From an uncultured bacterium (GTDB taxonomy: Bacteria > Verrucomicrobiota > Lentisphaeria > Victivallales > Victivallaceae): a DNA stretch of 21,992 nucleotides. Shown here piece by piece: positions 14,978 to 21,992 of this stretch. The position numbers and the translations under genes are program-made. Positions within the stretch are counted from its first letter, which is position 1. Each line of letters opens with the position of its first letter. Under the pieces are notes generated by a model. It searched no databases, was not told the DNA's origin, and worked only from the letters and a program-made list of their open reading frames with translations. The stretch is from NCBI GenBank assembly GCA_900551245.1, contig URVC01000067.1:1-21992 (forward strand). The letters are read 5' to 3'.

Positions 14978-16506
14978 TTTTCTCCTCCCGGATTTTTCAC
15001 TTTGATCCGGAACATATTCCACGAGGCCGGTTTCAGCGTTGTCTGCAATTCTGCCGGCGTCAACTCGTAGCAGTCGGGATCGATCGCTGCGGGGGCGACC
15101 TCCTCTCTTGTTTCGGTATTGATCGCGCCGAGATTGTCGTGATGGATCTCCACCGCCTCTTCGACCTGTTCCGGCGTGAATCCATTCATTTCGAAGACGA
15201 GCTCCGCGCACTCCTCCGTAGAACGGTTGATTGCGAACAGCGTGATCTCGCTCTCTTTCTCCCGAAGGACGGCGCAGCACCGGACCCAGTTTACCGGCCG
15301 GGCACATTCCGGCAGTGCATACGAAGGAGAATCGATTCGCGACTGCAACACGGTTCCCCGGCCGTACCGGGAGGTATAATAGAAGGGGTAGTAGATTGTC
15401 TGCCTCCATGCACCGCCGCCGGGGCGGGTCATGATCGGCGCGATCACGTTCACCGTCTGCGCCAGACAGCCGATCTTCAGCCGGTCGGCGTGATCGAGCA
15501 TTGCCATCAGCAGCCCGCCGGCCACGATCACGTCGGCCATGTCGTAAGTCTCCTCGTTGACCGGGCGGGCAACCTGCCAGCGGGTTTCCGGATGGGCTTT
15601 CGGGTTGCCGCGGTACCAGATGTTCCACTCATCGAGGGCGAGGGAAATCCGGCGGGTGGATTTCTTTTCGGCGGCGATGAAGTCGCAGACTGCGATAAGA
15701 TCGCAGATCTGCTTTTCCAGGAGCTCCGGAGAGGCGAAGAAGGCCATCCGTTTTTCATCCTCCGGTTTCCAGCCGAAATAGGCGTGCAGCGCGAGGTAGT
15801 CGGCGATTTCAAAAGTTTCGCGCAACACCGCAGCATCCCAGGTGGCGAAGGTCGGCATCGAACGGGTGCTCGACCCGCAGACGACAAGCTCAATCGACGG
15901 ATCCGCCATCTTCATCATCTTGCCGCTCTCATGGGCGATTTTCGCGTATTCCTCCGCGCTCTTGTGGCCGATCTGCCAGGGCCCGTCCATTTCGTTGCCG
16001 AGGCACCAGAGACGGATGCCGTGCGGTGTTTCCGCTCCGTTTTTCCGGCGCAGGTCGCTCCAACGGGTTCCTTGCGGAAAGTTGCAGTATTCGACCAGCT
16101 CCTGCGCTGATTTCGCTGTGCCGGTCCCGAGATTCACCGCCAGCATTGGAGCCGTATTCACTTTGCGGCACCATCTGACGAATTCATCGATTCCGACCTG
16201 ATTTGGCTCCAGCGCCTCCCAGGCGTATTCGGCACGGACCGGGCGGTTCTCCTTCGGACCGATCGTGTCGTGCCAGTCATACCCGGAGACGAAGTTGCCG
16301 CCGGGATACCGGGTGACCGGCATGTTGAGTTCGCGCACCAGTGCCGCGACGTCACGGCGGAAGCCGTCTTCATCCGCTTCCGGATGGCCCGGTTCATAGA
16401 TTCCGTCGTAGACGCATCGGCCGATATGCTCCACGAAGCCGCCGAACAGGCGGTCGTCCACCGGGCCGACGGTGAACTTGCGGTGAATGGTGAATGTTGC
16501 TTTCAT
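14974..16506 (-). CDS. GH51 alpha-L-arabinofuranosidase (510 aa)
   Basis: This enzyme releases terminal L-arabinofuranose from arabino-oligosaccharides with retention of configuration. The family blocks are RYPGGNFVSGYDWHD (66-80), CLGNEMDGPWQIGH (168-181) with acid/base Glu172, and LALDEWNIWY (289-298) with nucleophile Glu293. The C-terminal beta domain is complete. No signal peptide is present, so it acts on imported oligosaccharides. ATG 16506 gives the standard GH51 N-terminus (MKATFTIHRKF); AAAGGGACCTGAGA upstream is a moderate ribosome site. It is the first gene of a three-gene operon with the glycyl-radical enzyme and its activase, and is read divergently from an AraC regulator. Confidence 0.95.
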   Translation of the reverse strand: MKATFTIHRKFTVGPVDDRLFGGFVEHIGRCVYDGIYEPGHPEADEDGFRRDVAALVRELNMPVTRYPGGNFVSGYDWHDTIGPKENRPVRAEYAWEALEPNQVGIDEFVRWCRKVNTAPMLAVNLGTGTAKSAQELVEYCNFPQGTRWSDLRRKNGAETPHGIRLWCLGNEMDGPWQIGHKSAEEYAKIAHESGKMMKMADPSIELVVCGSSTRSMPTFATWDAAVLRETFEIADYLALHAYFGWKPEDEKRMAFFASPELLEKQICDLIAVCDFIAAEKKSTRRISLALDEWNIWYRGNPKAHPETRWQVARPVNEETYDMADVIVAGGLLMAMLDHADRLKIGCLAQTVNVIAPIMTRPGGGAWRQTIYYPFYYTSRYGRGTVLQSRIDSPSYALPECARPVNWVRCCAVLREKESEITLFAINRSTEECAELVFEMNGFTPEQVEEAVEIHHDNLGAINTETREEVAPAAIDPDCYELTPAELQTTLKPASWNMFRIKVKNPGGEK

Positions 16507-16518
16507 TCTCAGGTCCCT

Positions 16519-16547
16519 TTGCATTCTCCGGAATTTTGCGCTATATT
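16519..16547 (+). promoter_or_regulatory. Candidate promoter of the AraC-type gene
   Basis: TTGCAT (16519-16524) and TATATT (16542-16547) are 17 bp apart. Transcription would begin near 16554, giving a leader of about 47 nt before ATG 16601. The -10 overlaps the -10 of the opposing GH51 promoter. Confidence 0.5.
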
Positions 16548-16572
16548 CTAAATCTATACGGACTTTGCACAA
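16545..16572 (-). promoter_or_regulatory. Candidate promoter of the GH51/glycyl-radical operon
   Basis: On the minus strand TTGTGC (16572-16567), a 16-bp spacer and TAGAAT (16550-16545) precede the GH51 gene. It overlaps the -10 of the AraC promoter, so the two polymerase sites would compete. TTGC motifs at 16519, 16536, 16565 and 16590 in this interval are possible AraC half-sites, which is speculative. Confidence 0.5.
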
Positions 16573-16600
16573 ATTCAATGTTTCGAAGCTTGCAATAAGT

Positions 16601-17473
16601 ATGAACGGCATTGCCAAAACTATTATCATTCCTCCCGGCTGTGTCGAGAATTTCGTGGATTTCTCCGATCTGCCGGAAGGAGAGAACTGGTTCGGCGGAG
16701 GGGTGGTGATGGCGGCGCTCGCACGCCACGTACCGGGGTATTTCGTCGATTATCCGGCGCCGCGCCGACACGACGTCCAGTACTGTATTCGCGGTGGCTA
16801 CCGTTATGAATACGATGGGAAATGCGGTGAGCTGCAGCCCGGCGAGCTGCTGGTGTTGCCCGGAGGTCGCCGCCAGAAATTTCATGCGCTGGAGCGCTCT
16901 GAAAGCATTTTTTTTCTGCTCGATCCGGCGATCTGGTGCGAAGTCGGGTTTCTGCACACCCGTTCAATCTACGGCGATCTGCTGCTTCAGCTTCTGGAAA
17001 CCGCGTTGCATGAGCGATATTCGCCGATGGCGGAGGGTGTTTTCCGCCGGGAGCTGGCTCATATGGCACTCTCTCTGGTCCGCCGGGAGATCGCCGATGC
17101 AGAACGGCGGGAATCCCCGCTGGAACTGCTCGCGGGCAAACTCCGGCTCCGGCCGGAATTGCCGTGGACGGTCGCGGAGATGGCTGCATTGTGCGGTGTC
17201 TCGTCGTCACACCTGCATGCGCTCTGCCGGAAACGGGGAATCCCGTCTCCCTATGTTCTGTTGACCCGCATTCGCATGGAACTGGCGGAAATGCTGCTGA
17301 CGCGAACCGATTACCCGGTCAAGGTGATCGCTTCGCAGTGTGGATATGCTCTGCCGTTCTCCTTCACCCGTGCCTTCTCGAAGCACGCGGGCATGTCGCC
17401 GCAGCAGTTCCGCAGGATTTCCGTTGCCGCCCGTGGAGGCGGTCACTTCACGAAACGGATGAGATCGCGCTGA
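16601..17473 (+). CDS. AraC-family transcriptional regulator (290 aa)
   Basis: The N-terminal half (about residues 30-110) is a cupin-like sensing domain with VQYCIRGGYRYEYDGK and GELLVLPGGRRQKFHAL, which normally binds a sugar or related small molecule. The C-terminal half holds two helix-turn-helix units, WTVAEMAALCGVSSSHLHALCRK (189-211, in parts) and VKVIASQCGYALPFSFTRAF (240-259), ending in GMSPQQFRR. It most likely controls the divergent GH51/glycyl-radical operon. ATG 16601 is chosen because the cupin domain begins soon after and the candidate promoter lies upstream; earlier in-frame codons would precede that promoter. No Shine-Dalgarno sequence is evident. Its last 31 nt overlap the convergent YejM-like gene. 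Confidence 0.92.
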   Translation: MNGIAKTIIIPPGCVENFVDFSDLPEGENWFGGGVVMAALARHVPGYFVDYPAPRRHDVQYCIRGGYRYEYDGKCGELQPGELLVLPGGRRQKFHALERSESIFFLLDPAIWCEVGFLHTRSIYGDLLLQLLETALHERYSPMAEGVFRRELAHMALSLVRREIADAERRESPLELLAGKLRLRPELPWTVAEMAALCGVSSSHLHALCRKRGIPSPYVLLTRIRMELAEMLLTRTDYPVKVIASQCGYALPFSFTRAFSKHAGMSPQQFRRISVAARGGGHFTKRMRSR

Positions 17474-19344
17474 ATCTGGAAGAGTTCGGCTTTGTTGTCC
17501 CGGTAGAACGGTTCGAGCGACGGCAGCGGTTTGTCTTCTCCGTCGGTCAGCTGCTGCGTGGCGAAGGCGATCGAATTGGAGGGGAGAACGGTCTTGTACT
17601 TCGCGCTGGCGTACACCACCTGCGACCAGTCCGCGATGATGGTGTAGGTGCGCTTCTGCGCCGGGTCGAGCAGATTGAAGCCGAGCGAGAAATCCGCCGG
17701 AGGATTGGTCACTCCGAAGTGGGGCGCGAGGGTCGGCACCACGTCGAGATGGCTGCTCATTCCGGTGTAGACCTGCGGTTTGACGCCGGGAATGTGGATG
17801 ACCAGCGGCGTGCGGACCTGCTCCTGCACGAAGGTGGAGTTGTGGCCGAGCCGTCCCTTCTCATAGAACTCCTCGCCGTGGTCGCCGATCAGCACGACGA
17901 CGGTATTCTTCCAGAGGTCGTATTCGTCGAGCGCCCGGAACACTTCGCCGAGCCGCATGTCGAGATGGTGGTTGGAGTTGATGTAACGGTTTTTGATGAG
18001 CGGCCCGTCCGCGGGGGAGAGACTGGTGTAGTTGAGCGTCTTCGCGTACTCCTTGCGCAGAATCGCCTCTTCGGGGAACTCATACGGCGCGTGCGAGGAT
18101 TCAAAGAACATGAAGGCCATGAAGGGGCGGTTCCGATCGGCGGTGCGGATGAATTCGGTCAGCAGCTTCACGTTGCGCTGGTCGCGGGTGTAGGTCAGCC
18201 CTTTGTCGTCGCTGTAGAGCGATTCGGAGGGGATGCGGCAGAAGACGGTCTGGTCGAACTCCGGATAGCTGAACTTCGCCGAGGTGATGCACTTGAAGTT
18301 GTACTGATCTTCGACCAGCCAGTCGATGAAGGCGGGGCCGCGGCGGTTTTTCAGGAAGATGTCCCAGTAGTTCCCGTAGAGGCTGTAGAACATCGAGAAG
18401 ACCCCCTGCCGGGTGCCGTTGCCGCCGGAGTAGTTGTTTTTGAAGTTGACGGCCCGTTCCGCGAATTTGCTGGCGTTGGGCATGATTTCCGGGTCGAGCA
18501 TATCGGCGCGCCACGATTCGCAGGCCAGCCAGACGACGTTGTATTTCGGGCGGTCGGCCCGGCGCTGAATCGGATTGGCCGGGTAGTTCAGGTGTTCATA
18601 TTTCCCGGAATTTGCCTTGACCTGCATCACTTCGCGGTCCGGCCGCTTCACGCCGAGGTCGGAGAGGAAGCCGGACATCGTCATTCCCTGGAAGAGCGGA
18701 ATGGTGCGGACCGCCATCAGCGGCGTGGCGCGCAGCATGTAGTGTTCGTACCCGTAGGCGAACATCGAGAAGAGCAGACAGAGGAGGCAGACGCCCGCCA
18801 GCGCGAACTTCCGCCAGCCTTTCAGCACAACGGCGATGACCCGCAGTTTCGGCATCCAGACGAAAGCGGCCATGATGGCGATGTGAAACACCAGAAGCAG
18901 CACGATCCCGGCGACGAGAGTGAGGATGGTTCCGGCCCGGAGTCCCATCGAGGCGAAACCGCCGGGGGTGGTCAGAAGGTTCCAGACGAGGAAGTTGAAG
19001 TGAAAGCCGAATCCATGATAGAGTCCGGCATCCATCAGCAGAAGCAGGTGGGAGAAATACATGGTTCCGACGGTGACGCCGATCACCAGCCGCCGCCGCC
19101 ACGGAGCTTCGCCGGCCTTTACGGTCGCGGCGGAGACGAGCGCGGAAAGCAGCAGGCCGGGAATCATGTAGAAGAAGGAGTAACACAGAGCAGCCGTGGC
19201 CATGATGGCGACGGTGATCGCGTTCCATTCGGTGACGCGGGAGACAAAGAAGCCGACGACGGCGAGCATCAGCACATAGACAACCATCAGATACGGAGCG
19301 ATTGCGTCACGGCCGGGAAACCACAGTTTTTTTTGTTTATCCAT
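17443..19344 (-). CDS. YejM/LtaS-type inner-membrane sulfatase-fold protein (633 aa)
   Basis: Five membrane segments (about residues 16-36, 43-70, 87-105, 138-163 and 181-200) are followed by a periplasmic sulfatase/alkaline-phosphatase-fold domain. NYSGGNGTRQGVFSMFY (304-320), followed by NYWDIF, matches YejM (PbgA/LapC), an LPS-homeostasis protein in enterobacteria. Residues aligned with the LtaS metal site are present: Glu276 (ACESWRAD), Thr311, and Asp488-His489 (IGDHGEE). So it may be an active phospho- or phosphoethanolamine-type transferase, or a regulator like YejM; the sequence does not decide. ATG 19344 is chosen because the candidate promoter lies between it and earlier in-frame codons. 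No good Shine-Dalgarno sequence is seen. Confidence 0.85.
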   Translation of the reverse strand: MDKQKKLWFPGRDAIAPYLMVVYVLMLAVVGFFVSRVTEWNAITVAIMATAALCYSFFYMIPGLLLSALVSAATVKAGEAPWRRRLVIGVTVGTMYFSHLLLLMDAGLYHGFGFHFNFLVWNLLTTPGGFASMGLRAGTILTLVAGIVLLLVFHIAIMAAFVWMPKLRVIAVVLKGWRKFALAGVCLLCLLFSMFAYGYEHYMLRATPLMAVRTIPLFQGMTMSGFLSDLGVKRPDREVMQVKANSGKYEHLNYPANPIQRRADRPKYNVVWLACESWRADMLDPEIMPNASKFAERAVNFKNNYSGGNGTRQGVFSMFYSLYGNYWDIFLKNRRGPAFIDWLVEDQYNFKCITSAKFSYPEFDQTVFCRIPSESLYSDDKGLTYTRDQRNVKLLTEFIRTADRNRPFMAFMFFESSHAPYEFPEEAILRKEYAKTLNYTSLSPADGPLIKNRYINSNHHLDMRLGEVFRALDEYDLWKNTVVVLIGDHGEEFYEKGRLGHNSTFVQEQVRTPLVIHIPGVKPQVYTGMSSHLDVVPTLAPHFGVTNPPADFSLGFNLLDPAQKRTYTIIADWSQVVYASAKYKTVLPSNSIAFATQQLTDGEDKPLPSLEPFYRDNKAELFQIQRDLIRFVK

Positions 19345-19393
19345 CCGGGTATGCTTTCGTAAGGGGTTGAAACAAACAAGAGAACAAAACAAT

Positions 19394-19422
19394 AATATAC
19401 CCGCGGTTCGAAAAAATTTCCA
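19394..19422 (-). promoter_or_regulatory. Candidate promoter of the YejM-like gene
   Basis: On the minus strand TGGAAA (19422-19417), a 17-bp spacer and TATATT (19399-19394) precede the gene, implying a leader of about 43 nt. Confidence 0.45.
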
Positions 19423-19641
19423 GTCCATCGGCGGGAAAATGAAACCCGGAAGCCGGAAAACCGTATTCTGCCCGGAGTTCCGGTGCGTGGCAATGAGGCG
19501 GGCCGGTCCATCCGGTTTCGGCGGAGAAGGAAACTCCTGTTTACGGGAAAGCTGCGGGGATGACCGTTTCCGGGGAGTCTGCGGCAATGCGGGATTCGCT
19601 GACCGCGGACAGGGTTCGACGCAACGGCGATGCGCTCGTCG

Positions 19642-19679
19642 ACATCCTGCGGGCGGCGTACTGACCGCCCGCAGGATGT
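19642..19679 (-). terminator. Perfect 15-bp stem-loop after the GH42 gene
   Basis: Bases 19642-19656 pair without mismatch with 19665-19679 around an eight-base loop, 10 nt past the GH42 stop codon. No T-run follows on the minus strand, so it is not a textbook intrinsic terminator. Placement and strength suggest a 3'-end-forming or mRNA-protecting structure. Confidence 0.5.
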
Positions 19680-19689
19680 GGTCAGAAAC

Positions 19690-21714
19690 TTACTTTTTCA
19701 GGATCTCCGAGCCGAAGGGCGGCAGCGTGAGTGTGCCGCTGCAGCAGGAACCATTCGCAAGCACGGTGAAGTTTCCTGCCGGCAGCCGGACCTGACGCTC
19801 CTCCGCCGTGTAGTTGAAGAGAAAGAGAAACTCCTCCTCCCCCTTGCGGCGCACCGAGGCGCTGATCCCCGGATTCTCCGCCGGAATGACCGGCTCCAGC
19901 CCGGCTTCCAACGCCAGTTTCCCGAGAAACTCCGAGAGGAACTCCTCCCCGGTCCGCCCGGCAAGGTAGTACGCCTTCCCCGCGCCGAACCGGTTGACCG
20001 TGATCGCCGGCATCCCCTCGTAAAGCGGATCACTGGTGAACTCCGCCAGCGCTTCCGCACCGCGCAGGTGAATCCGTTCGGCGTAGTCCACCACCTCGAT
20101 CTCGCGCCCCTCGTACCGGAGCCACTGGCGGTCGAACGCCGGAATCCCGCCCGGCTCCTCGTTCCAGATGCCGAAGAGCTCCATCAGCCCGTCGCCCGGC
20201 CAGCCGCCGAGGAAGCAGTTCGTATTCTCATCCTCATACCCCGAAAGGTAGCTCATCACCAGCGTGCCGCCCGCCGCCACGAACGCCTTCAACCGCTCCG
20301 CCACGCCCGGTTTGAGCATGATCAGCATCGGGCAGATCAGCAGACGGTATTTCGAGAAGTCCGACAGCGATTCGATCACGTCCAGCGGGAAGTTGCGCGT
20401 CCAGAGCGCACGGTAGAAGGTCTGGACCGTTTCGCAATATTTCTTCTGGTCCTCCTTGCCCGGACCCTGGTCGAACTGATGCGCCCAGAAACACTCCCAG
20501 TCCCAGACCACCGCCGCCTGTACCGGCGTGGCGCTGCCGCAGATGTCGTTGCACTTCCGGTAGAGCGCGCCCAGCTCCGCGACGTCGCGGAAGACCCGCG
20601 TCTCCTCTGTGCCGACGTGATCGACCACCGCGCCGTGAAACTTCTCCAGATTCCCGCGGCTCTTCCGCCACTGGAAATAGAGGGTTCCGTCGGCGCCGTG
20701 ACCGACCGCGCAGAGCTCCTCGAGCTTGTGCTGGTTCGGCCGCTTCAGCCGGTGGCCCGGCTGCCAGTTGGTCGCGCTCGGTGCCGACTCCATGATCAGG
20801 AAGGGCTTGCCGTTCTTCATCGCGCGGTGCATGTCGTGACGCATCGCGCACTCCGAGAGGATGCGCCGCACATCCGGATCGATCCCCCAGCCGGGATAGA
20901 CGTCGTCGGAGATGAAGTCGCACACCTCCGCCACTCTCCAGTAATCCAGCCCGTCGAAGAAGCCCATCATGTTGGTCGTCACCGGAATTTCAGGCGTGTA
21001 AACGCGCAGCGCATCCGCTTCGAACTTCATGAAGTCACAGCACTGGAAGGTGGCAAACCGTTTCCAGTCGAGCGAATTGCCTTCGGAACCGCCCCACGGC
21101 GTGATCTCCGCCCAGTCGGTGTGGAGGTGACTCCAGAAGGTGTTCCACCACGCGCGGTTCAGATTCTCCAGCGTCCCGTACCGTTCCCGGAGCCAGACGC
21201 GAAAACGCTCCTGGCAGAGTTCGCAGAAGCATTTGCCGTTGTATTCGTTCGAGATGTGCCAGGCGGAGAGCGCCGGATGATGTGCGTACCGTTCCGCCAG
21301 CTTCGAATTGATCTCGCGCACCTTTTCGCGGTAGACCGGCGAACTCCAGCAGTGGTTGTGGCGGTCGGCATACGGCTGGCGCAGGCCGTGTTCGTCAACC
21401 CGGCAGACCTCCGGATACGCGGTCGCCAGCCAGGCGGGTTTCGCCCCGCTCGGCGTCGCGAGGATCACGTGGAAGTTGTGTTCGGCCATGCGGTCCATGA
21501 TCCGGTCGAGCCAGTCGAATTGATATTTTCCGGGAGCCGGTTCGAGCATGGTCCAGCTGAAGATGCCGACCGAGAAGGTGTTGCAGCCGGATTTCTCCAT
21601 GAGTTCGAAGTCGCGGTCGATGATCTCCGGGGTTTCGAGCCATTGATCCGGATTGTAGTCGCCGCCGTGCAGGATCTCCGTCGCGTTGCGGATGATCGGA
21701 CCGTAAGTTTCCAT
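19690..21714 (-). CDS. GH42 beta-galactosidase (674 aa)
   Basis: This enzyme hydrolyses terminal beta-D-galactosides with retention of configuration. The TIM barrel begins with GGDYNPDQW (17-25), a GH42 hallmark. WHISNEYNG (152-160) carries acid/base Glu157, and FLIMESAPSATNWQPG (305-320) carries nucleophile Glu309. Four cysteines, Cys122, Cys162, Cys164 and Cys167, fit the GH42 zinc site. A glutamine-amidotransferase-like trimerisation domain (about 395-610) and a small C-terminal beta domain follow. Length is normal. No signal peptide is present, so it is cytoplasmic and would act on imported galacto-oligosaccharides. ATG 21714 is preceded by GGGAGAAGAAAACG. It appears to be a single-gene unit. 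Confidence 0.95.
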   Translation of the reverse strand: METYGPIIRNATEILHGGDYNPDQWLETPEIIDRDFELMEKSGCNTFSVGIFSWTMLEPAPGKYQFDWLDRIMDRMAEHNFHVILATPSGAKPAWLATAYPEVCRVDEHGLRQPYADRHNHCWSSPVYREKVREINSKLAERYAHHPALSAWHISNEYNGKCFCELCQERFRVWLRERYGTLENLNRAWWNTFWSHLHTDWAEITPWGGSEGNSLDWKRFATFQCCDFMKFEADALRVYTPEIPVTTNMMGFFDGLDYWRVAEVCDFISDDVYPGWGIDPDVRRILSECAMRHDMHRAMKNGKPFLIMESAPSATNWQPGHRLKRPNQHKLEELCAVGHGADGTLYFQWRKSRGNLEKFHGAVVDHVGTEETRVFRDVAELGALYRKCNDICGSATPVQAAVVWDWECFWAHQFDQGPGKEDQKKYCETVQTFYRALWTRNFPLDVIESLSDFSKYRLLICPMLIMLKPGVAERLKAFVAAGGTLVMSYLSGYEDENTNCFLGGWPGDGLMELFGIWNEEPGGIPAFDRQWLRYEGREIEVVDYAERIHLRGAEALAEFTSDPLYEGMPAITVNRFGAGKAYYLAGRTGEEFLSEFLGKLALEAGLEPVIPAENPGISASVRRKGEEEFLFLFNYTAEERQVRLPAGNFTVLANGSCCSGTLTLPPFGSEILKK

Positions 21715-21758
21715 CGTTTTCTTCTCCCGATTGCCTTTCTTGCAGGTGTTTGAGGGAA

Positions 21759-21786
21759 AACGTATCACATTCCGCATAAAAAACAA
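21759..21786 (-). promoter_or_regulatory. Candidate promoter of the GH42 gene
   Basis: On the minus strand TTGTTT (21786-21781), a 16-bp spacer and TACGTT (21764-21759) precede the GH42 gene. A TG two bases before the -10 (TGATACGTT) gives an extended -10. The A+T-rich sequence from 21787 to the right edge also holds a plus-strand TATATT (21978-21983), perhaps the promoter of a gene beyond the window. Confidence 0.4.
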
Positions 21787-21992
21787 TGGCCTTTTTGGGA
21801 AAAATCGTTATGTTTTCCGGGAAATCCTCCCGCAGAAGTTTTGCAGAGATTGCTGCAGGAAAGAAATTTTCCATTTGATTTTCCCCTTTCTTCATGCTAT
21901 TGTTACCGGAATCGGAAAATGTTCGGAGAAATTAGAGCTTATCCCTAAATAAAAGATGAAATCCAAGAAAATTATGCTATATTTGCATTCTG

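Larger units (their letters stand above)
19345..19689. other. Intergenic region between GH42 and the YejM-like gene
   Basis: It holds the YejM-like gene's promoter at 19394-19422 and the perfect inverted repeat at 19642-19679. The rest is G+C-rich with scattered short CCGG-containing repeats. I see no ORF with a ribosome site and no RNA gene. Confidence 0.5.

Noticed and set aside
16487..16600. 38-residue N-terminal extension of the AraC-type protein
   Set aside because: It would start upstream of the candidate promoter and inside the GH51 coding sequence; the cupin domain begins only after residue 39 of that frame.
17164..19362. 732-codon open frame on the plus strand across the YejM-like gene
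   Set aside because: The translation is His/Asp/Glu/Val-rich noise. The minus strand holds the sulfatase-fold motifs.
19630..21753. 707-codon open frame on the plus strand across the GH42 gene
   Set aside because: It is antisense to a complete GH42 with all catalytic residues; the translation is Arg-rich without motifs.
43..21942. 11-base inverted match (TAGAGCTTATC type) between the left edge and the right edge
   Set aside because: An 11-base match in 22 kb among many possible pairs is not significant, and no element ends accompany it.
21956..21992. Short open frame at the right edge (MKSKKIMLYLHS)
   Set aside because: There is no ribosome site at a usable distance and only 12 codons before the edge; it cannot be told from chance.
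1..21992. CRISPR array or insertion sequence
   Set aside because: No regularly spaced repeats and no transposase or integrase motifs were seen on either strand.

Overview
The window looks like a piece of a high-G+C Gram-negative chromosome. Three things suggest this: an LptF/LptG-type LPS export permease, a YejM-like inner-membrane sulfatase-fold protein, and a lipoprotein with a lipobox. The mix of intracellular glycoside hydrolases (GH42, GH51, GH78-like), an AraC regulator and an orphan glycyl-radical enzyme fits a polysaccharide-fermenting anaerobe of the PVC type. Lentisphaerae such as Victivallis are my guess, inferred from gene content and not proven. The first ~1.2 kb is visibly richer in A+T than the rest.

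Layout. 1-1113: a partial ORF entering from the left, a small charged protein on the minus strand with its own terminator, a gene-poor stretch with short split repeats, and tRNA-Arg(CCG) on the minus strand with its terminator. 1222-3858 (minus): an LptF/G permease, an AMMECR1-family protein and a small lipoprotein, closed by a strong terminator. 3974-6941 (plus): a good sigma70-type promoter, a ~70-nt leader, a large GH78-like protein whose expected catalytic motif is altered, and a terminator. 7072-12066 (plus): four genes whose ends overlap: a DUF3142 protein, a secreted helical-repeat protein, a UvrX-like Y-family DNA polymerase and a YolD-like partner. 12074-16506 (minus): a three-gene operon of GH51 arabinofuranosidase, a short unassigned glycyl-radical enzyme and its radical-SAM activase. 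16601-17473 (plus): an AraC-type regulator diverging from that operon through overlapping promoters. 17443-19344 (minus): the YejM-like protein, overlapping the AraC gene tail to tail. 19690-21714 (minus): a GH42 beta-galactosidase.

How it fits together. GH51, GH42 and perhaps the GH78-like protein would act in the cytoplasm on arabinose-, galactose- and rhamnose-type oligosaccharides taken up from plant or host glycans. The most interesting part is the AraC / GH51 / glycyl-radical enzyme / activase unit. The lyase keeps the Cys-x-Glu pattern of glycyl-radical eliminases, is short (678 aa), and has RVWGW where RVxGY is expected. Its start codon overlaps the stop of the glycosidase, so its substrate may be linked to what the glycosidase releases. 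The second unusual unit joins a mutagenic polymerase and its YolD partner to two envelope-type proteins of unknown function.
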